A DNA stretch of 64,000 nt from Ferruginibacter yonginensis (GCF_042651465.1 NZ_JBHSCZ010000004.1:93954-157953), one strand, 5' to 3'. Counted from the stretch's first letter, positions 7,815 to 16,635 are shown. The notes: generated by a model not told the origin, from the sequence alone. Made by a program: numbers and translations.

Positions 7815-9656
7815 ATGTGCGGAATAGTAGGATACACAGGACCAAAACAAGCATATCCCATCATATTAAAAGGATTAAAAAGATTAGAATATAGAGGTTA
7901 CGATAGTAGTGGCGTTGCACTTTTACATAATAATAAATTAAATGTTTATAAAAAGAAAGGTAAAGTAGCTGAGTTAGAAGAATCATTGGTAGGTGCCAAC
8001 CTAAATGCAAACATAGGTATTGGTCATACTCGTTGGGCAACTCATGGCGAACCTAATGATCGTAATGCCCATCCACACTCATCCGCTAGTGGTCGTTTGG
8101 CAATGATACACAATGGTATTATTGAAAACTACGCTCAATTAAAAGCAGAGTTAGTAAAAAAAGGTTACCAATTTACCAGCGATACTGATACAGAAGTATT
8201 GCTCAATTTTATAGAAGATATTCAAAAAAACAATGGTGATGGTACGCTTGAAGAAGCAGTACGTATTGCCCTTAAACGTGTAACTGGTGCGTATTGTATT
8301 TTGTTGATAGATGAGCAAGACCCTGAAACCATTATTGCGGCACGTAAAGGAAGTCCGCTAGTAATTGGTATTGGCAAAGGCGAACATTTTTTAGCTAGTG
8401 ATGCCTCTCCTATTATTGAATACACCAAAGAGGTGGTTTATGTAAACGATTATGAGTTAGCCATTGTTCGTCCTAATGAGTTGATATTAAAAAACTTGGG
8501 TAACGAAAAAATTACGCCATACATTACCAAGCTTGATATGGAATTAGCTGCTATTGAAAAAGGCGGTTACGACCATTTTATGTTGAAAGAAATTTATGAA
8601 CAACCCAGTACTATACAAGATTGTTTAAGAGGTCGTTTAAATGCAAGTGCTGGTACCATTACAATGAGTGGTATTGATGATCATATTGATCAAATCATTA
8701 ACGCCAACAGAATAATGATTGTTGCATGTGGCACAAGCTGGCATGCTGGTTTGGTTGCCGAGTATATTATTGAAGAACTTTGCCGTATTCCAGTTGAAGT
8801 AGAGTATGCCTCAGAGTTTAGGTACCGTAACCCTATTGTTAATAAAGGCGATATCATCATTGCCATTTCACAAAGTGGCGAAACAGCTGATACATTGGTA
8901 GCCCTTGAAAAAGCTAAAGAAAATGGTGCTTTTATTTTTGGCGTTGTAAATGCTGTTGGTTCTTCTATTGCACGTATTGCACATGCTGGCGCCTACACAC
9001 ATGCTGGTCATGAAATTGGTGTAGCTTCTACAAAAGCCTTTACCGGACAGCTAGCTGTATTAATGATGGCAGCACTCAAAATTGCGTTGAAAAAAGGTAC
9101 TATTAATAATGAACGTTTTCAAGAGTTGTTAAACGAATTGGCTGATGTGCCTGAAAAAGTAGCCGCCATATTAAAAAATGCTGATGCTATAAAAGCTATT
9201 GCATTAAAGTATAAAGATGCTAAAGATTTTCTTTTCCTTGGTAGAGGTTATAACTTCCCCATTGCTTTAGAAGGCGCTTTAAAATTAAAAGAAATTTCAT
9301 ACATACATGCTGAAGGTTACCCTGCAGCTGAAATGAAACATGGCCCAATTGCGCTGGTTGATGATCAATTACCAGTGGTATTTATTGCTACGAAAGATTC
9401 GTACCACGAAAAAATTGTAAGTAACATGCAAGAAATTAAAGCCCGTAAAGGTAAAATTATTGCAGTGATTACTGAAGGTGATACAATATCGCCAACAATG
9501 AGCGATGATGTAATTGCGATACCAACAGCCGATGAATTAATAGCCCCCATTATTAGTGTAATTCCATTACAGTTATTATCATACTACACAGGTATTGCAA
9601 AAGGAGTTGATGTTGACAAACCCCGTAACCTAGCTAAGAGTGTAACGGTTGAATAA
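7815..9656 (+). CDS. glmS: Glutamine-fructose-6-phosphate aminotransferase (isomerizing)
   Basis: Makes glucosamine-6-phosphate from fructose-6-phosphate and glutamine, the entry step to UDP-GlcNAc for peptidoglycan and lipid A. The 613-residue protein begins MCGIVGYTG, with C2 as the glutaminase nucleophile after removal of Met. The N-terminal glutaminase domain covers about 1-230 (RWATHG, HNGIIENY). Two SIS sugar domains follow (ISQSGETADT, STKAFTGQ), and the C-terminus ends NLAKSVTVE as expected. No glmS ribozyme was recognised upstream, as usual outside the Firmicutes. The product feeds the UDP-amino sugars used by the cluster at 28-30 kb. Confidence 0.97.
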   Translation: MCGIVGYTGPKQAYPIILKGLKRLEYRGYDSSGVALLHNNKLNVYKKKGKVAELEESLVGANLNANIGIGHTRWATHGEPNDRNAHPHSSASGRLAMIHNGIIENYAQLKAELVKKGYQFTSDTDTEVLLNFIEDIQKNNGDGTLEEAVRIALKRVTGAYCILLIDEQDPETIIAARKGSPLVIGIGKGEHFLASDASPIIEYTKEVVYVNDYELAIVRPNELILKNLGNEKITPYITKLDMELAAIEKGGYDHFMLKEIYEQPSTIQDCLRGRLNASAGTITMSGIDDHIDQIINANRIMIVACGTSWHAGLVAEYIIEELCRIPVEVEYASEFRYRNPIVNKGDIIIAISQSGETADTLVALEKAKENGAFIFGVVNAVGSSIARIAHAGAYTHAGHEIGVASTKAFTGQLAVLMMAALKIALKKGTINNERFQELLNELADVPEKVAAILKNADAIKAIALKYKDAKDFLFLGRGYNFPIALEGALKLKEISYIHAEGYPAAEMKHGPIALVDDQLPVVFIATKDSYHEKIVSNMQEIKARKGKIIAVITEGDTISPTMSDDVIAIPTADELIAPIISVIPLQLLSYYTGIAKGVDVDKPRNLAKSVTVE

Positions 9657-9684
9657 ATCATCATATTTTTCATAACTTTATTAC

Positions 9685-9714
9685 ATGCATTAGTTAATCT
9701 AATGCATTTTTTTT
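9685..9714 (+). terminator. Terminator after glmS
   Basis: ATGCATTAG (9685-9693) and CTAATGCAT (9699-9707) form a perfect 9-bp stem with a TTAAT loop, followed by a run of T. Confidence 0.85.
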
Positions 9715-9736
9715 AGCTTCAAATTTTTGAGGTATT

Positions 9737-9764
9737 GTTTTTGAGATATAACAATTTCAAAAAC
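9737..9764. promoter_or_regulatory. Inverted repeat upstream of the DUF4954 gene
   Basis: GTTTTTGA at 9737-9744 and TCAAAAAC at 9757-9764 are perfect inverted arms separated by 12 nt, ending 16 bp before the start codon. It may be an operator or leader hairpin. No matching regulator is visible in the window. Confidence 0.3.
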
Positions 9765-9780
9765 CCAAACTATTGCTTAC

Positions 9781-11889
9781 ATGAACGAAATAAAAACACA
9801 CCCAATACAAACGTTAGGTTATAATTTTATTGATCCTCAATTTTTACCTGAAGGTGTAAACGAATACCACATACGTGATATACAAAATAATGGCAGGTTA
9901 TATAAAGCACTTACCCAACCCCAAATTGAAGCACTTATTGCAAATCGCAATAGCTCCGACAATTGGGAACAAGTTTTAGTAAGTGAAAACTTTAACCCAT
10001 CACTCATTAAAAACTGTAGCTTTTATGGCTTGGTACGCATAGGTGAATTGTTACCTAACTATCGTGAGTTTCATAACCTTCGCTTACCTGTAGGGTTGTA
10101 TAATAGTACCATCATTAGCTGCGATATTGGCGATAATGTTTGTATAGATAATGTTCGTTACTTGAGCCATTATATCATTGAAAAAGATGTAATGATTGCC
10201 AACGTAAACGAATTTGAAACCACTGATTATTCTAAGTTTGGCAATGGCATCATCAAAGAAGGTGAAGATGAAAGAAGTAGAACTTGGGTAGAAGTTTGTA
10301 ACGAAAATGGAGGCCGCAGTATTTTACCTTTTAACGGTATGTTACCAGGTGATGCTTATATGTGGAGCAAATACAGGGCAGATGATGCGCTGATGGAACA
10401 ATTTAAAATTTTTACACAAAAAGAGTTAGACAACAAGAGAGGCTATTACGGTAAAGTGGGTGAACGTACCGTTATAAAAAACTGTGGTATTATTAAAGAT
10501 GTATGGATTGGTAGTGATGCCTATTTAAAAGGTGCAAACAAAATCAAAAATGTTACCATCAATAGCGATGCAAAACGAAAATCACAAATTGGCGAAGGCT
10601 GCGAATTAGTAAATGGTATAGTGGGCTTTGGTTGCAGAATTTTTTATGGTGTAAAAGCAGTTCGTTTTGTACTTGCATCTCACTCACAGCTAAAATATGG
10701 TGCACGTTTAATAAACTCCTACCTTGGTAACAACTCAACTATTTCATGTTGTGAAGTATTAAACTCACTCATTTTTCCATCGCATGAGCAACATCACAAC
10801 AACTCTTTTTTATGCGCTGCTTTAATAATGGGGCAAAGTAATATTGCAGCAGGTGCCACAATTGGTAGTAACCACAATAGCAGGGGTGCCGATGGTGAAA
10901 TTCAGGCTGGCCGAGGCTTTTGGCCTGGCTTATGTGTAAGCTTAAAACATAATTCAAAATTTGCTTCATTTACTATTATTGCAAAAGGTGATTTTCCGGC
11001 AGAATTAAACATACCCATTCCGTTTAGCTTAATCAGTAATGATATTACCAACGATCAATTGGTTGTTATGCCTGCTTATTGGTTTATGTACAACATGTAT
11101 GCACTAGAACGTAATGCTTGGAAGTATAAAGACAGGGATCGTAGAACCGAAAAAATTCAATTAATTGAATATGATTATTTAGCACCTGATACTATCAACG
11201 AAATTTTTGATGCGCTACATCAACTGCAACAATTAGAGGTGAATAATGATGGAGTTGCTCACACAACCGGTTGGGAAAATACCAATAGAAAAACTACCAT
11301 CATAAAAGTACCGCAATCAATAAAAATGTTTACCGAATTAATACAATTTTATGCTGTATGTACTTTGGCTAAACATTTTGAACATAATGAATTTGAAGAT
11401 TTTGAATCGTTCAAAGCTACTTTATCAGCCACTATCAAAAGAGCCGAATGGCTTAATATTGGAGGCCAATTAATGACTGTTGATGAAGTTTACCAACTTA
11501 AAAAAGATGTTGTAAATGGTACGTTTCATAACTGGACGGATGTTCACCAACGTTATCGTGATGTTGGTGCTGCATACCAAAGTAATGAACTCACTCATGC
11601 CTATTGTTCATTACTGGAAATATTAGATATTACGGGTAGTCAATTTACAGCAGTATTATTCAATAATTTATTAGCACAAGCCATTGCTACTAAAACATGG
11701 ATGGTAAAAGGCATACAACAATCAAGAGCAAAAGATTATACCAACCCATACAGAAAAATGGTGTACGAAACCAATGCTGAAATGTACAAGGTTTTAGGTA
11801 ATCCTGATGATAATAGTTTTATACAAGCACAATTTAAAAACTTAGAAATATTTACAACCAACTTACAAAAAATACAATCTTATTGTTAA
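9781..11889 (+). CDS. DUF4954 family protein with beta-helix-like repeats
   Basis: A 702-residue protein that I recognise as the DUF4954 family, common in Bacteroidota and of unknown function. The middle part (about 100-400) has hexapeptide-like repeats such as ISCDIGDNVCIDNVRYL, IGEGCELVNGIVGFGCRIF and INSYLGNNSTISCCEVLNS, typical of left-handed beta-helix acyl- or nucleotidyl-transferase folds. No signal peptide is seen. The C-terminal third is helical. By fold it could be a sugar-nucleotide or acyl transferase, but nothing in the sequence fixes the reaction. It follows glmS and its stop codon overlaps that of aroQ. Confidence 0.85.
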   Translation: MNEIKTHPIQTLGYNFIDPQFLPEGVNEYHIRDIQNNGRLYKALTQPQIEALIANRNSSDNWEQVLVSENFNPSLIKNCSFYGLVRIGELLPNYREFHNLRLPVGLYNSTIISCDIGDNVCIDNVRYLSHYIIEKDVMIANVNEFETTDYSKFGNGIIKEGEDERSRTWVEVCNENGGRSILPFNGMLPGDAYMWSKYRADDALMEQFKIFTQKELDNKRGYYGKVGERTVIKNCGIIKDVWIGSDAYLKGANKIKNVTINSDAKRKSQIGEGCELVNGIVGFGCRIFYGVKAVRFVLASHSQLKYGARLINSYLGNNSTISCCEVLNSLIFPSHEQHHNNSFLCAALIMGQSNIAAGATIGSNHNSRGADGEIQAGRGFWPGLCVSLKHNSKFASFTIIAKGDFPAELNIPIPFSLISNDITNDQLVVMPAYWFMYNMYALERNAWKYKDRDRRTEKIQLIEYDYLAPDTINEIFDALHQLQQLEVNNDGVAHTTGWENTNRKTTIIKVPQSIKMFTELIQFYAVCTLAKHFEHNEFEDFESFKATLSATIKRAEWLNIGGQLMTVDEVYQLKKDVVNGTFHNWTDVHQRYRDVGAAYQSNELTHAYCSLLEILDITGSQFTAVLFNNLLAQAIATKTWMVKGIQQSRAKDYTNPYRKMVYETNAEMYKVLGNPDDNSFIQAQFKNLEIFTTNLQKIQSYC

Positions 11890-12317
11890 GCAGGTACTGC
11901 TTGCGATTTAATATAATGTATAGCAAGTTCGTACCCTTTAAGACCTAGGCCACTTATTACGCCTGCACATTTTGCTGATACATGAGAGATTTGTCTAAAC
12001 GATTCTCTTGCAAAAATATTTGAAATATGTACTTCCACTACCGTTGCTGTTACTGCAGCAACGGCATCACCAATTGCTACTGATGTGTGTGTATAAGCCG
12101 CAGGGTTTAACACAATGGCATCTGCATTAAAACCAAATTGTTGAATAGCTGTTACCAAGTTACCCTCCACATTATCTTGAAAATAAATTAATTCATCATC
12201 CTTAAAAATGGCTTGCAAGGTTTCAAAATAGGTTTCAAAACTTTGTGTACCATAAATATTGGTTTCACGGTTGCCTAATAAATTTAAATTAGGTCCATTT
12301 ATAATGGCAATTTTCAT
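11886..12317 (-). CDS. aroQ: Type II 3-dehydroquinate dehydratase
   Basis: Third step of the shikimate pathway, dehydrating 3-dehydroquinate. The 143-residue length fits the dodecameric type II enzyme. Family motifs are present: NGPNLNLLGNRE at the N-terminus with the catalytic Tyr in IYG (about residue 23), the NPAAYTHTS loop, and EVHISN with its His. The C-terminal GVISGLGLKGYELA matches. The gene is convergent with the DUF4954 gene, and the two stop codons share the bases TTAA. Confidence 0.95.
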   Translation of the reverse strand: MKIAIINGPNLNLLGNRETNIYGTQSFETYFETLQAIFKDDELIYFQDNVEGNLVTAIQQFGFNADAIVLNPAAYTHTSVAIGDAVAAVTATVVEVHISNIFARESFRQISHVSAKCAGVISGLGLKGYELAIHYIKSQAVPA

Positions 12318-12385
12318 TGTAAAAATTTGAATATAAAAATAGCCATAATAAGTATGGCTATTTCATTTTATCATTCAATATGTTT

Positions 12386-13483
12386 TTAATTTTTCATTGA
12401 TGCTATAAAATCATCAAACAAATACCTGCTATCATGCGGACCTGGCGTTGCTTCAGGATGGTATTGCACTGAAAATGCCTTGGTACCTTTAATACGTATG
12501 CCTTCAATACTATTATCATTCAAATTAACATGGGTAACCTCAATATTTGGGTTTTTCTTTGCAGCATCAGCATCTATTCCAAAGCCATGATTTTGTGTAG
12601 TGATTTCACTTTTACCTGTTATAATATTCTTTACAGGATGATTTAAACCTCGGTGACCATGGTGCATTTTGAAAGTTGAAATACCATTTGCTAATGCCAA
12701 TAATTGATGGCCTAAGCAAATACCAAACAAAGGTTTGTTGGTAGCCATTATTTGTTGTACGGTCGCAATTGCATAATCCATTGGAGCAGGGTCACCCGGG
12801 CCATTGCTAATAAAATAACCTGTTGGGTTAAATGCATGCAAGGTTTCAAAACCTGTTTTGGCGTTGAACACTTTTACAAAAGCACCTCTATCAACCAAGC
12901 ATTGCAAAATATTTTTTTTGATACCAAAATCAAGTACAGCTACCCTTATAGCACTGTTTTCGTCACCTAATGTATACGTTTCTTGCGTACTAACGGTAGA
13001 TGCTAATTCCAACCCATCCATAGAAGGTACTGCGGCTAATTGTTGCTGTAATATGGTAACATCGGCTGTTTCTGATGATATAATGCAATTCATTGCACCC
13101 TTAGTGCGTACATGTGCCACCAAAGCTCTTGTATCAACATCTGTAATAGCAACAATTTGCTGTTGCTCAAAGTATTGTTGAAGTGAGTCTGTAGCCATAA
13201 ACCTACTAAACTTTTCTTCTAAATTTCTACCAATAATTGCTTTTACTTTTACACTATTGCTTTCAACATCTAATTCGTTCACTCCATAATTACCAGTATG
13301 TACACTGTTCATTATTAATACTTGTCCGTAATAACTTGGGTCTGTAAACACTTCTTGGTAACCCGTCATACCAGTATTAAAACAAATTTCACCTGTAGCT
13401 GTACCTATTTTGCCAAAGGCTTTTCCAATAACTAAGGTACCATCTGCCAATAAAAGGGTAGCTTTTTTTGTTTGCGCTTGCAT
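12386..13483 (-). CDS. carA: Carbamoyl-phosphate synthase small (glutaminase) subunit
   Basis: Hydrolyses glutamine and passes ammonia to the CarB subunit for carbamoyl phosphate, feeding pyrimidine and arginine synthesis. At 365 residues it is of normal length. The N-terminal CPSase_sm domain contains FNTGMTGYQEVFTDPSY. The C-terminal class I glutaminase has the nucleophile Cys in FGICLGHQ and the His/Glu pair in YHPEATPGP. carB is not in the window. It lies downstream of the ribosomal operon, beyond that operon's terminator, so it is probably transcribed separately. Confidence 0.96.
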   Translation of the reverse strand: MQAQTKKATLLLADGTLVIGKAFGKIGTATGEICFNTGMTGYQEVFTDPSYYGQVLIMNSVHTGNYGVNELDVESNSVKVKAIIGRNLEEKFSRFMATDSLQQYFEQQQIVAITDVDTRALVAHVRTKGAMNCIISSETADVTILQQQLAAVPSMDGLELASTVSTQETYTLGDENSAIRVAVLDFGIKKNILQCLVDRGAFVKVFNAKTGFETLHAFNPTGYFISNGPGDPAPMDYAIATVQQIMATNKPLFGICLGHQLLALANGISTFKMHHGHRGLNHPVKNIITGKSEITTQNHGFGIDADAAKKNPNIEVTHVNLNDNSIEGIRIKGTKAFSVQYHPEATPGPHDSRYLFDDFIASMKN

Positions 13484-13522
13484 TATTGAATATTATGGGT
13501 TAATAAAAATAAAAGTCATAAA

Positions 13523-13550
13523 AAAGCTCCGATAATAATACCGGAGCTTT
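13523..13550 (-). terminator. Terminator of the alpha ribosomal operon
   Basis: AAAGCTCCG (13523-13531) and CGGAGCTTT (13542-13550) make a perfect 9-bp stem with a 10-nt loop, followed on the minus strand by T-rich sequence. It lies directly after rplQ. Confidence 0.85.
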
Positions 13551-13573
13551 TATATAATTCATTGAACTGCATC

Positions 13574-14098
13574 TTATGCATCTTGTTTTTCGTCAGTAGA
13601 TGTTTCAGTTGCTGTTTCAGTAGCTTCAACTGCATCAGTAGTAGCTGCTTTCTTTTTAGCACCACCTGCACGACGAGTTTTCTTAGCTGGTTCTTCAGCT
13701 GTTGCAACTGTTTTACCGTACACATCGTTAAAATCTACTAATTCAATCATCGCCATTTCAGCATTATCACCTACCCTTGCACCTAATTTTATAATACGAG
13801 TATAACCACCTGGGCGGCCAACTACTTTAGGAGCAACAACAGTAAATAATTCTTTAACAGCTGCTTTATCGTTTAAGTAACTAAACACAATACGGTGATT
13901 GTGCATAATCGCTTCTTTACTTTCAGTAGCTTTTGTTTTAGTAATCAATGGCTCAATGTAAGTACGTAAAGCCTTTGCTTTTGCTACAGTAGTAGTAATT
14001 CTTTTGTAAGTAATTAACTGGCAACCTAAGTTCATTAACAATGCTTTTCTGTGAGAAGCTGTTCTACTTAAATTGTTGTTTTTGTTTCCGTGACGCAT
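13574..14098 (-). CDS. rplQ: 50S ribosomal protein L17
   Basis: Large-subunit protein near the exit tunnel. The first 120 residues match L17 (MRHGNKNNNLSRTASHRKA, LLMNLGCQLITYKRI, VKELFTVVAPKVVGRPGGYT). Residues 120-174 form an Ala/Thr/Glu-rich tail with a basic KKTRRAGGAKKKAA patch, making the protein longer than the 120-130 residues of E. coli L17. Extended tails of this kind are common in Bacteroidota. It is the last gene of the operon. Confidence 0.96.
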   Translation of the reverse strand: MRHGNKNNNLSRTASHRKALLMNLGCQLITYKRITTTVAKAKALRTYIEPLITKTKATESKEAIMHNHRIVFSYLNDKAAVKELFTVVAPKVVGRPGGYTRIIKLGARVGDNAEMAMIELVDFNDVYGKTVATAEEPAKKTRRAGGAKKKAATTDAVEATETATETSTDEKQDA

Positions 14099-14117
14099 GA
14101 CGTTTGTTGTTTTTATA

Positions 14118-14156
14118 CCTGTACCGGGTCAGGAATTACAGGCTATCCTTTCGGAT
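14118..14156 (-). other. Two small hairpins between rpoA and rplQ
   Basis: CCTGTA (14118-14123) pairs with TACAGG (14137-14142), and ATCC (14145-14148) with GGAT (14153-14156). Neither has a T-run, so they are not terminators. They may be mRNA processing or translational control structures. Confidence 0.35.
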
Positions 14157-14197
14157 GTTAATGTATATTTTATTTTGAAATAATAAACTTTAAAAGT

Positions 14198-15193
14198 TTA
14201 TTCGTCGTCTAATTTTAACTTACTCAAATCCATTCCGAAACTCAAACCTCTATCTTGCAAAACTGAATCAATTTCGCTTAATGATTTTTGACCAAAGTTT
14301 CTAAACTTCATTAAATCTTCTTGTTCGTACTGAACTAATTCGCTTAATGAATTGATTTTTGCAGCTTTTAAACAGTTGAATGCACGTACAGAAAGATCTA
14401 AATCTTCTAACGGTGTTTTAAGCATTTTACGTAATTGTAAAGTTTGCTCATCAACCATATCTTCTTTCTTATCTTCTTTGGTATCAAAAGTGATGTTTTC
14501 ATCAGTAATGATCATCAAATGTTGAATTAAAATACGGCTAGCTTGTTTAACTGCTTCTTCTGGGTGAATAGTACCATCAGTTACAACATCCATTACTAAT
14601 TTTTCAAAATCAGTACGTTGTTCAACCCTTGTATTTTCTATTAAATACTTTACGTTTTTAATAGGCGTATAAATTGAGTCAACTGGTATGTAACCAAATT
14701 GTGTACTTTTTTCTTTATGCTCTTCAGCAGGTACATAACCTCTACCTCTACCAATCGTAATTTCGATATCAAACTTTGCGCTGTTATCTAAAGTACAAAT
14801 TAATAATTCTGGGTTCATTACTTCGAACAATGGTGTTACTTCACCAATCATTCCGGCAGTAAACTCAGTTTTATTTTTGATAGACAAGGTTACTTTATCT
14901 GAAGTAATATCTTGATCGCCAATTAATTTAAAACGAACTTGCTTTAAGTTTAAAATAATTTCTGTAACATCTTCTGTAACACCTTTCAATGTTGCAAATT
15001 CGTGATCTGCGCCAGCGATGTTGATACCTGTAATTGCATAACCTTCTAATGAATTAAGCAATACACGGCGAAGTGCGTTACCAATTGTTACGCCATAACC
15101 TGGCTCAAGCGGACGAAACTCGAATTGTGCTTCGAAATCTGTTGCTTTTTGTAAAACAATTTTATCTGGTTTAACAAAATTAAAAATGGCCAT
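14198..15193 (-). CDS. rpoA: RNA polymerase alpha subunit
   Basis: Assembly platform and regulator-contact subunit of RNA polymerase. The 331 residues include the N-terminal dimerisation domain (1-230; PLEPGYGVTIGNALRRVLL, LEGYAITG, HEFATLKGVTEDV) and a C-terminal domain (about 255-320) with the DNA-contact helix-hairpin-helix LSVRAFNCLKAAKI and FGQKSLSEI. Length and order are normal. It sits between rpsD and rplQ as usual. Confidence 0.98.
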   Translation of the reverse strand: MAIFNFVKPDKIVLQKATDFEAQFEFRPLEPGYGVTIGNALRRVLLNSLEGYAITGINIAGADHEFATLKGVTEDVTEIILNLKQVRFKLIGDQDITSDKVTLSIKNKTEFTAGMIGEVTPLFEVMNPELLICTLDNSAKFDIEITIGRGRGYVPAEEHKEKSTQFGYIPVDSIYTPIKNVKYLIENTRVEQRTDFEKLVMDVVTDGTIHPEEAVKQASRILIQHLMIITDENITFDTKEDKKEDMVDEQTLQLRKMLKTPLEDLDLSVRAFNCLKAAKINSLSELVQYEQEDLMKFRNFGQKSLSEIDSVLQDRGLSFGMDLSKLKLDDE

Positions 15194-15264
15194 TTTTATT
15201 TGTTGAGTTTAATTTAAAAATTTGTGCACCGGCTTCTAACGCTGTACCGGAATGTGTGAAAGTA

Positions 15265-15297
15265 GTAATACAAGTACCAAACTAGTACTTGTATTAC
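15265..15297 (-). other. Perfect 13-bp hairpin between rpsD and rpoA
   Basis: GTAATACAAGTAC (15265-15277) and GTACTTGTATTAC (15285-15297) are perfect inverted arms around a 7-nt loop. No T-run follows on either strand, so simple termination is unlikely. It is a candidate RNase processing or control stem in the alpha operon mRNA. Confidence 0.5.
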
Positions 15298-15307
15298 ACA
15301 ATCAATA

Positions 15308-15913
15308 TTATTTAGAGTACAATTCCACAATAAGTTGTTCCTTAATATTTTCAGGAACACTTTCTCTTTCAGGATAAGTGATAAAAGTACCTTTCATTTC
15401 AGCTTCGTTCCACTCAACCCAGTTAAACTTAGGATTTTTACCTCTTAAGTTATCAGTAATTGATTTGTTAGCTGCAGTTTTATTTTTCAAACCAATTACA
15501 TCACCAGGTTGGCAACTGTAAGATGGTATGTTTACAACTTCACCATTAACAGTAATGTGCTTGTGGCTTACCAATTGGCGAGCACCTTGACGGCTAACAC
15601 TAATACCCATTCTGTAAACAGTATTATCTAAACGAGCTTCTAATAATTTAATTAAGTTTTCACCAGTTACACCTTTTTTACGAGCTGCTTCTTCGAAAGT
15701 TTTACGGAATTGTTTTTCTAACAAACCGTAAGTGTACTTAGCTTTTTGCTTTTCAGATAACTGTAAAGCATATTCACTCGGCGTTTTACGCTTTTTGTTT
15801 CCGCCGTGCATACCCGGAGGGTTGCTGTTTTTAGTTAACCATTTACCGTTTCCAGTAATCAATTCACCGAATCTACGTGAAATCTTTGTTTTGGGGCCAG
15901 TGTAACGTGCCAT
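15308..15913 (-). CDS. rpsD: 30S ribosomal protein S4
   Basis: Primary 16S rRNA-binding protein that nucleates small-subunit assembly and, in E. coli and B. subtilis, represses its own mRNA. The 201 residues match S4: MARYTGPKTKISRRFGE, the zinc-less N-terminal region (KNSNPPGMHGGNKKRK), and the S4 RNA-binding domain (about 90-155; RLDNTVYRMGISVSRQGARQLVSHKHITVNG). The leader immediately upstream contains an interleaved pair of stems, described separately, which could be an S4 target. Confidence 0.97.
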   Translation of the reverse strand: MARYTGPKTKISRRFGELITGNGKWLTKNSNPPGMHGGNKKRKTPSEYALQLSEKQKAKYTYGLLEKQFRKTFEEAARKKGVTGENLIKLLEARLDNTVYRMGISVSRQGARQLVSHKHITVNGEVVNIPSYSCQPGDVIGLKNKTAANKSITDNLRGKNPKFNWVEWNEAEMKGTFITYPERESVPENIKEQLIVELYSK

Positions 15914-15925
15914 AATTGTTGTAGC

Positions 15926-15978
15926 GGTCTTTTAGTGACGATGCATCATTATAAAGACCTTTTAAAATGAATGATGCA
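15926..15978 (-). promoter_or_regulatory. Candidate pseudoknot in the rpsD leader
   Basis: Two perfect stems interleave. One pairs 15970-15978 with 15942-15950 (9 bp) and the other pairs 15953-15959 with 15926-15932 (7 bp). In the minus-strand RNA the order is stem 1, loop of 10, stem 2, loop of 2, stem 1, loop of 9, stem 2, which is a proper H-type pseudoknot. It ends 12 nt before the rpsD start codon, so it could block ribosome entry. S4 autoregulation through a leader pseudoknot is known in E. coli. The link here is inferred. Confidence 0.5.
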
Positions 15979-16029
15979 CCCTTTTAATAAAATATGTGAA
16001 AAGTAAGCTGCATGAGCAACATACTATTA

Positions 16030-16440
16030 TTATACTCTTCTCTTTTTTGGAGGACGACAACCGTTGTGAGGAATTGGCGTAATATCCTTAATTGAAGCTA
16101 CTTCAATACCATTTTGTGATAATGAACGGATAGCACCTTCACGACCACTACCTGGTCCTTTCACAAAAACATCTACTTTTTTCAAACCTGCATCAGATGC
16201 TGTTTTTGCAGCATCAGCGGCAGCCATCTGTGCAGCGTATGGAGTGTTCTTTTTTGAACCTCTAAAACCCATTTTACCTGCAGATGACCAAGAAATTACT
16301 TGACCTTGCTTGTTAGTTAAACTGATAATGATGTTGTTGAAACTAGCTACGATGTGTGCATCGCCATGACTTTCAACTTTTACTACTCTCTTTTTTGCAG
16401 CTGCTTTTCCGCCTTGCTTGCCGCCTTGTGCTTTTGCCAT
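16030..16440 (-). CDS. rpsK: 30S ribosomal protein S11
   Basis: Small-subunit platform protein. The 136 residues include the S11 core HIVASFNNIIISLTNKQG, WSSAGKMGFRGSKKNTPYA, the VKGPGSGREGAIRSL loop and the C-terminal DITPIPHNGCRPPKKRRV. A lysine- and glycine-rich N-terminal tail of about 20 residues precedes it. Fourth gene of the operon. Confidence 0.98.
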   Translation of the reverse strand: MAKAQGGKQGGKAAAKKRVVKVESHGDAHIVASFNNIIISLTNKQGQVISWSSAGKMGFRGSKKNTPYAAQMAAADAAKTASDAGLKKVDVFVKGPGSGREGAIRSLSQNGIEVASIKDITPIPHNGCRPPKKRRV

Positions 16441-16472
16441 TTTTTAAATGTAGGTATTCGTTAAATAAATTT

Positions 16473-16487
16473 CCTCAATTGTTGAGG
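16473..16487 (-). other. Short hairpin after rpsM-side gap, near the rpsK start
   Basis: CCTCAA (16473-16478) and TTGAGG (16482-16487) form a 6-bp stem with a 3-nt loop, 33 bp upstream of rpsK in the minus-strand message. It could influence rpsK translation. Confidence 0.3.
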
Positions 16488-16559
16488 TTGCTGTAACCCT
16501 CCTGTCGGTCGCTTACTATCTGGCGTTACATCAATAAAAACAAGACCATATATAAACAA

Positions 16560-16622
16560 CGAATTACGAACGCATTTTTAGTTACAGCCATTAGCTATTA
16601 CCAAACAATACTTCGTAATTCG
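16560..16622 (-). other. Long-range inverted repeat in the rpsM-rpsK gap
   Basis: The 11-bp arms 16560-16570 and 16612-16622 (CGAATTACGAA and its complement) are perfect and enclose 41 nt. The gap between rpsM and rpsK is about 195 bp, very long for this operon. The structure may be a processing or regulatory element. Confidence 0.4.
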
Positions 16623-16635
16623 AAATTATCATTGA

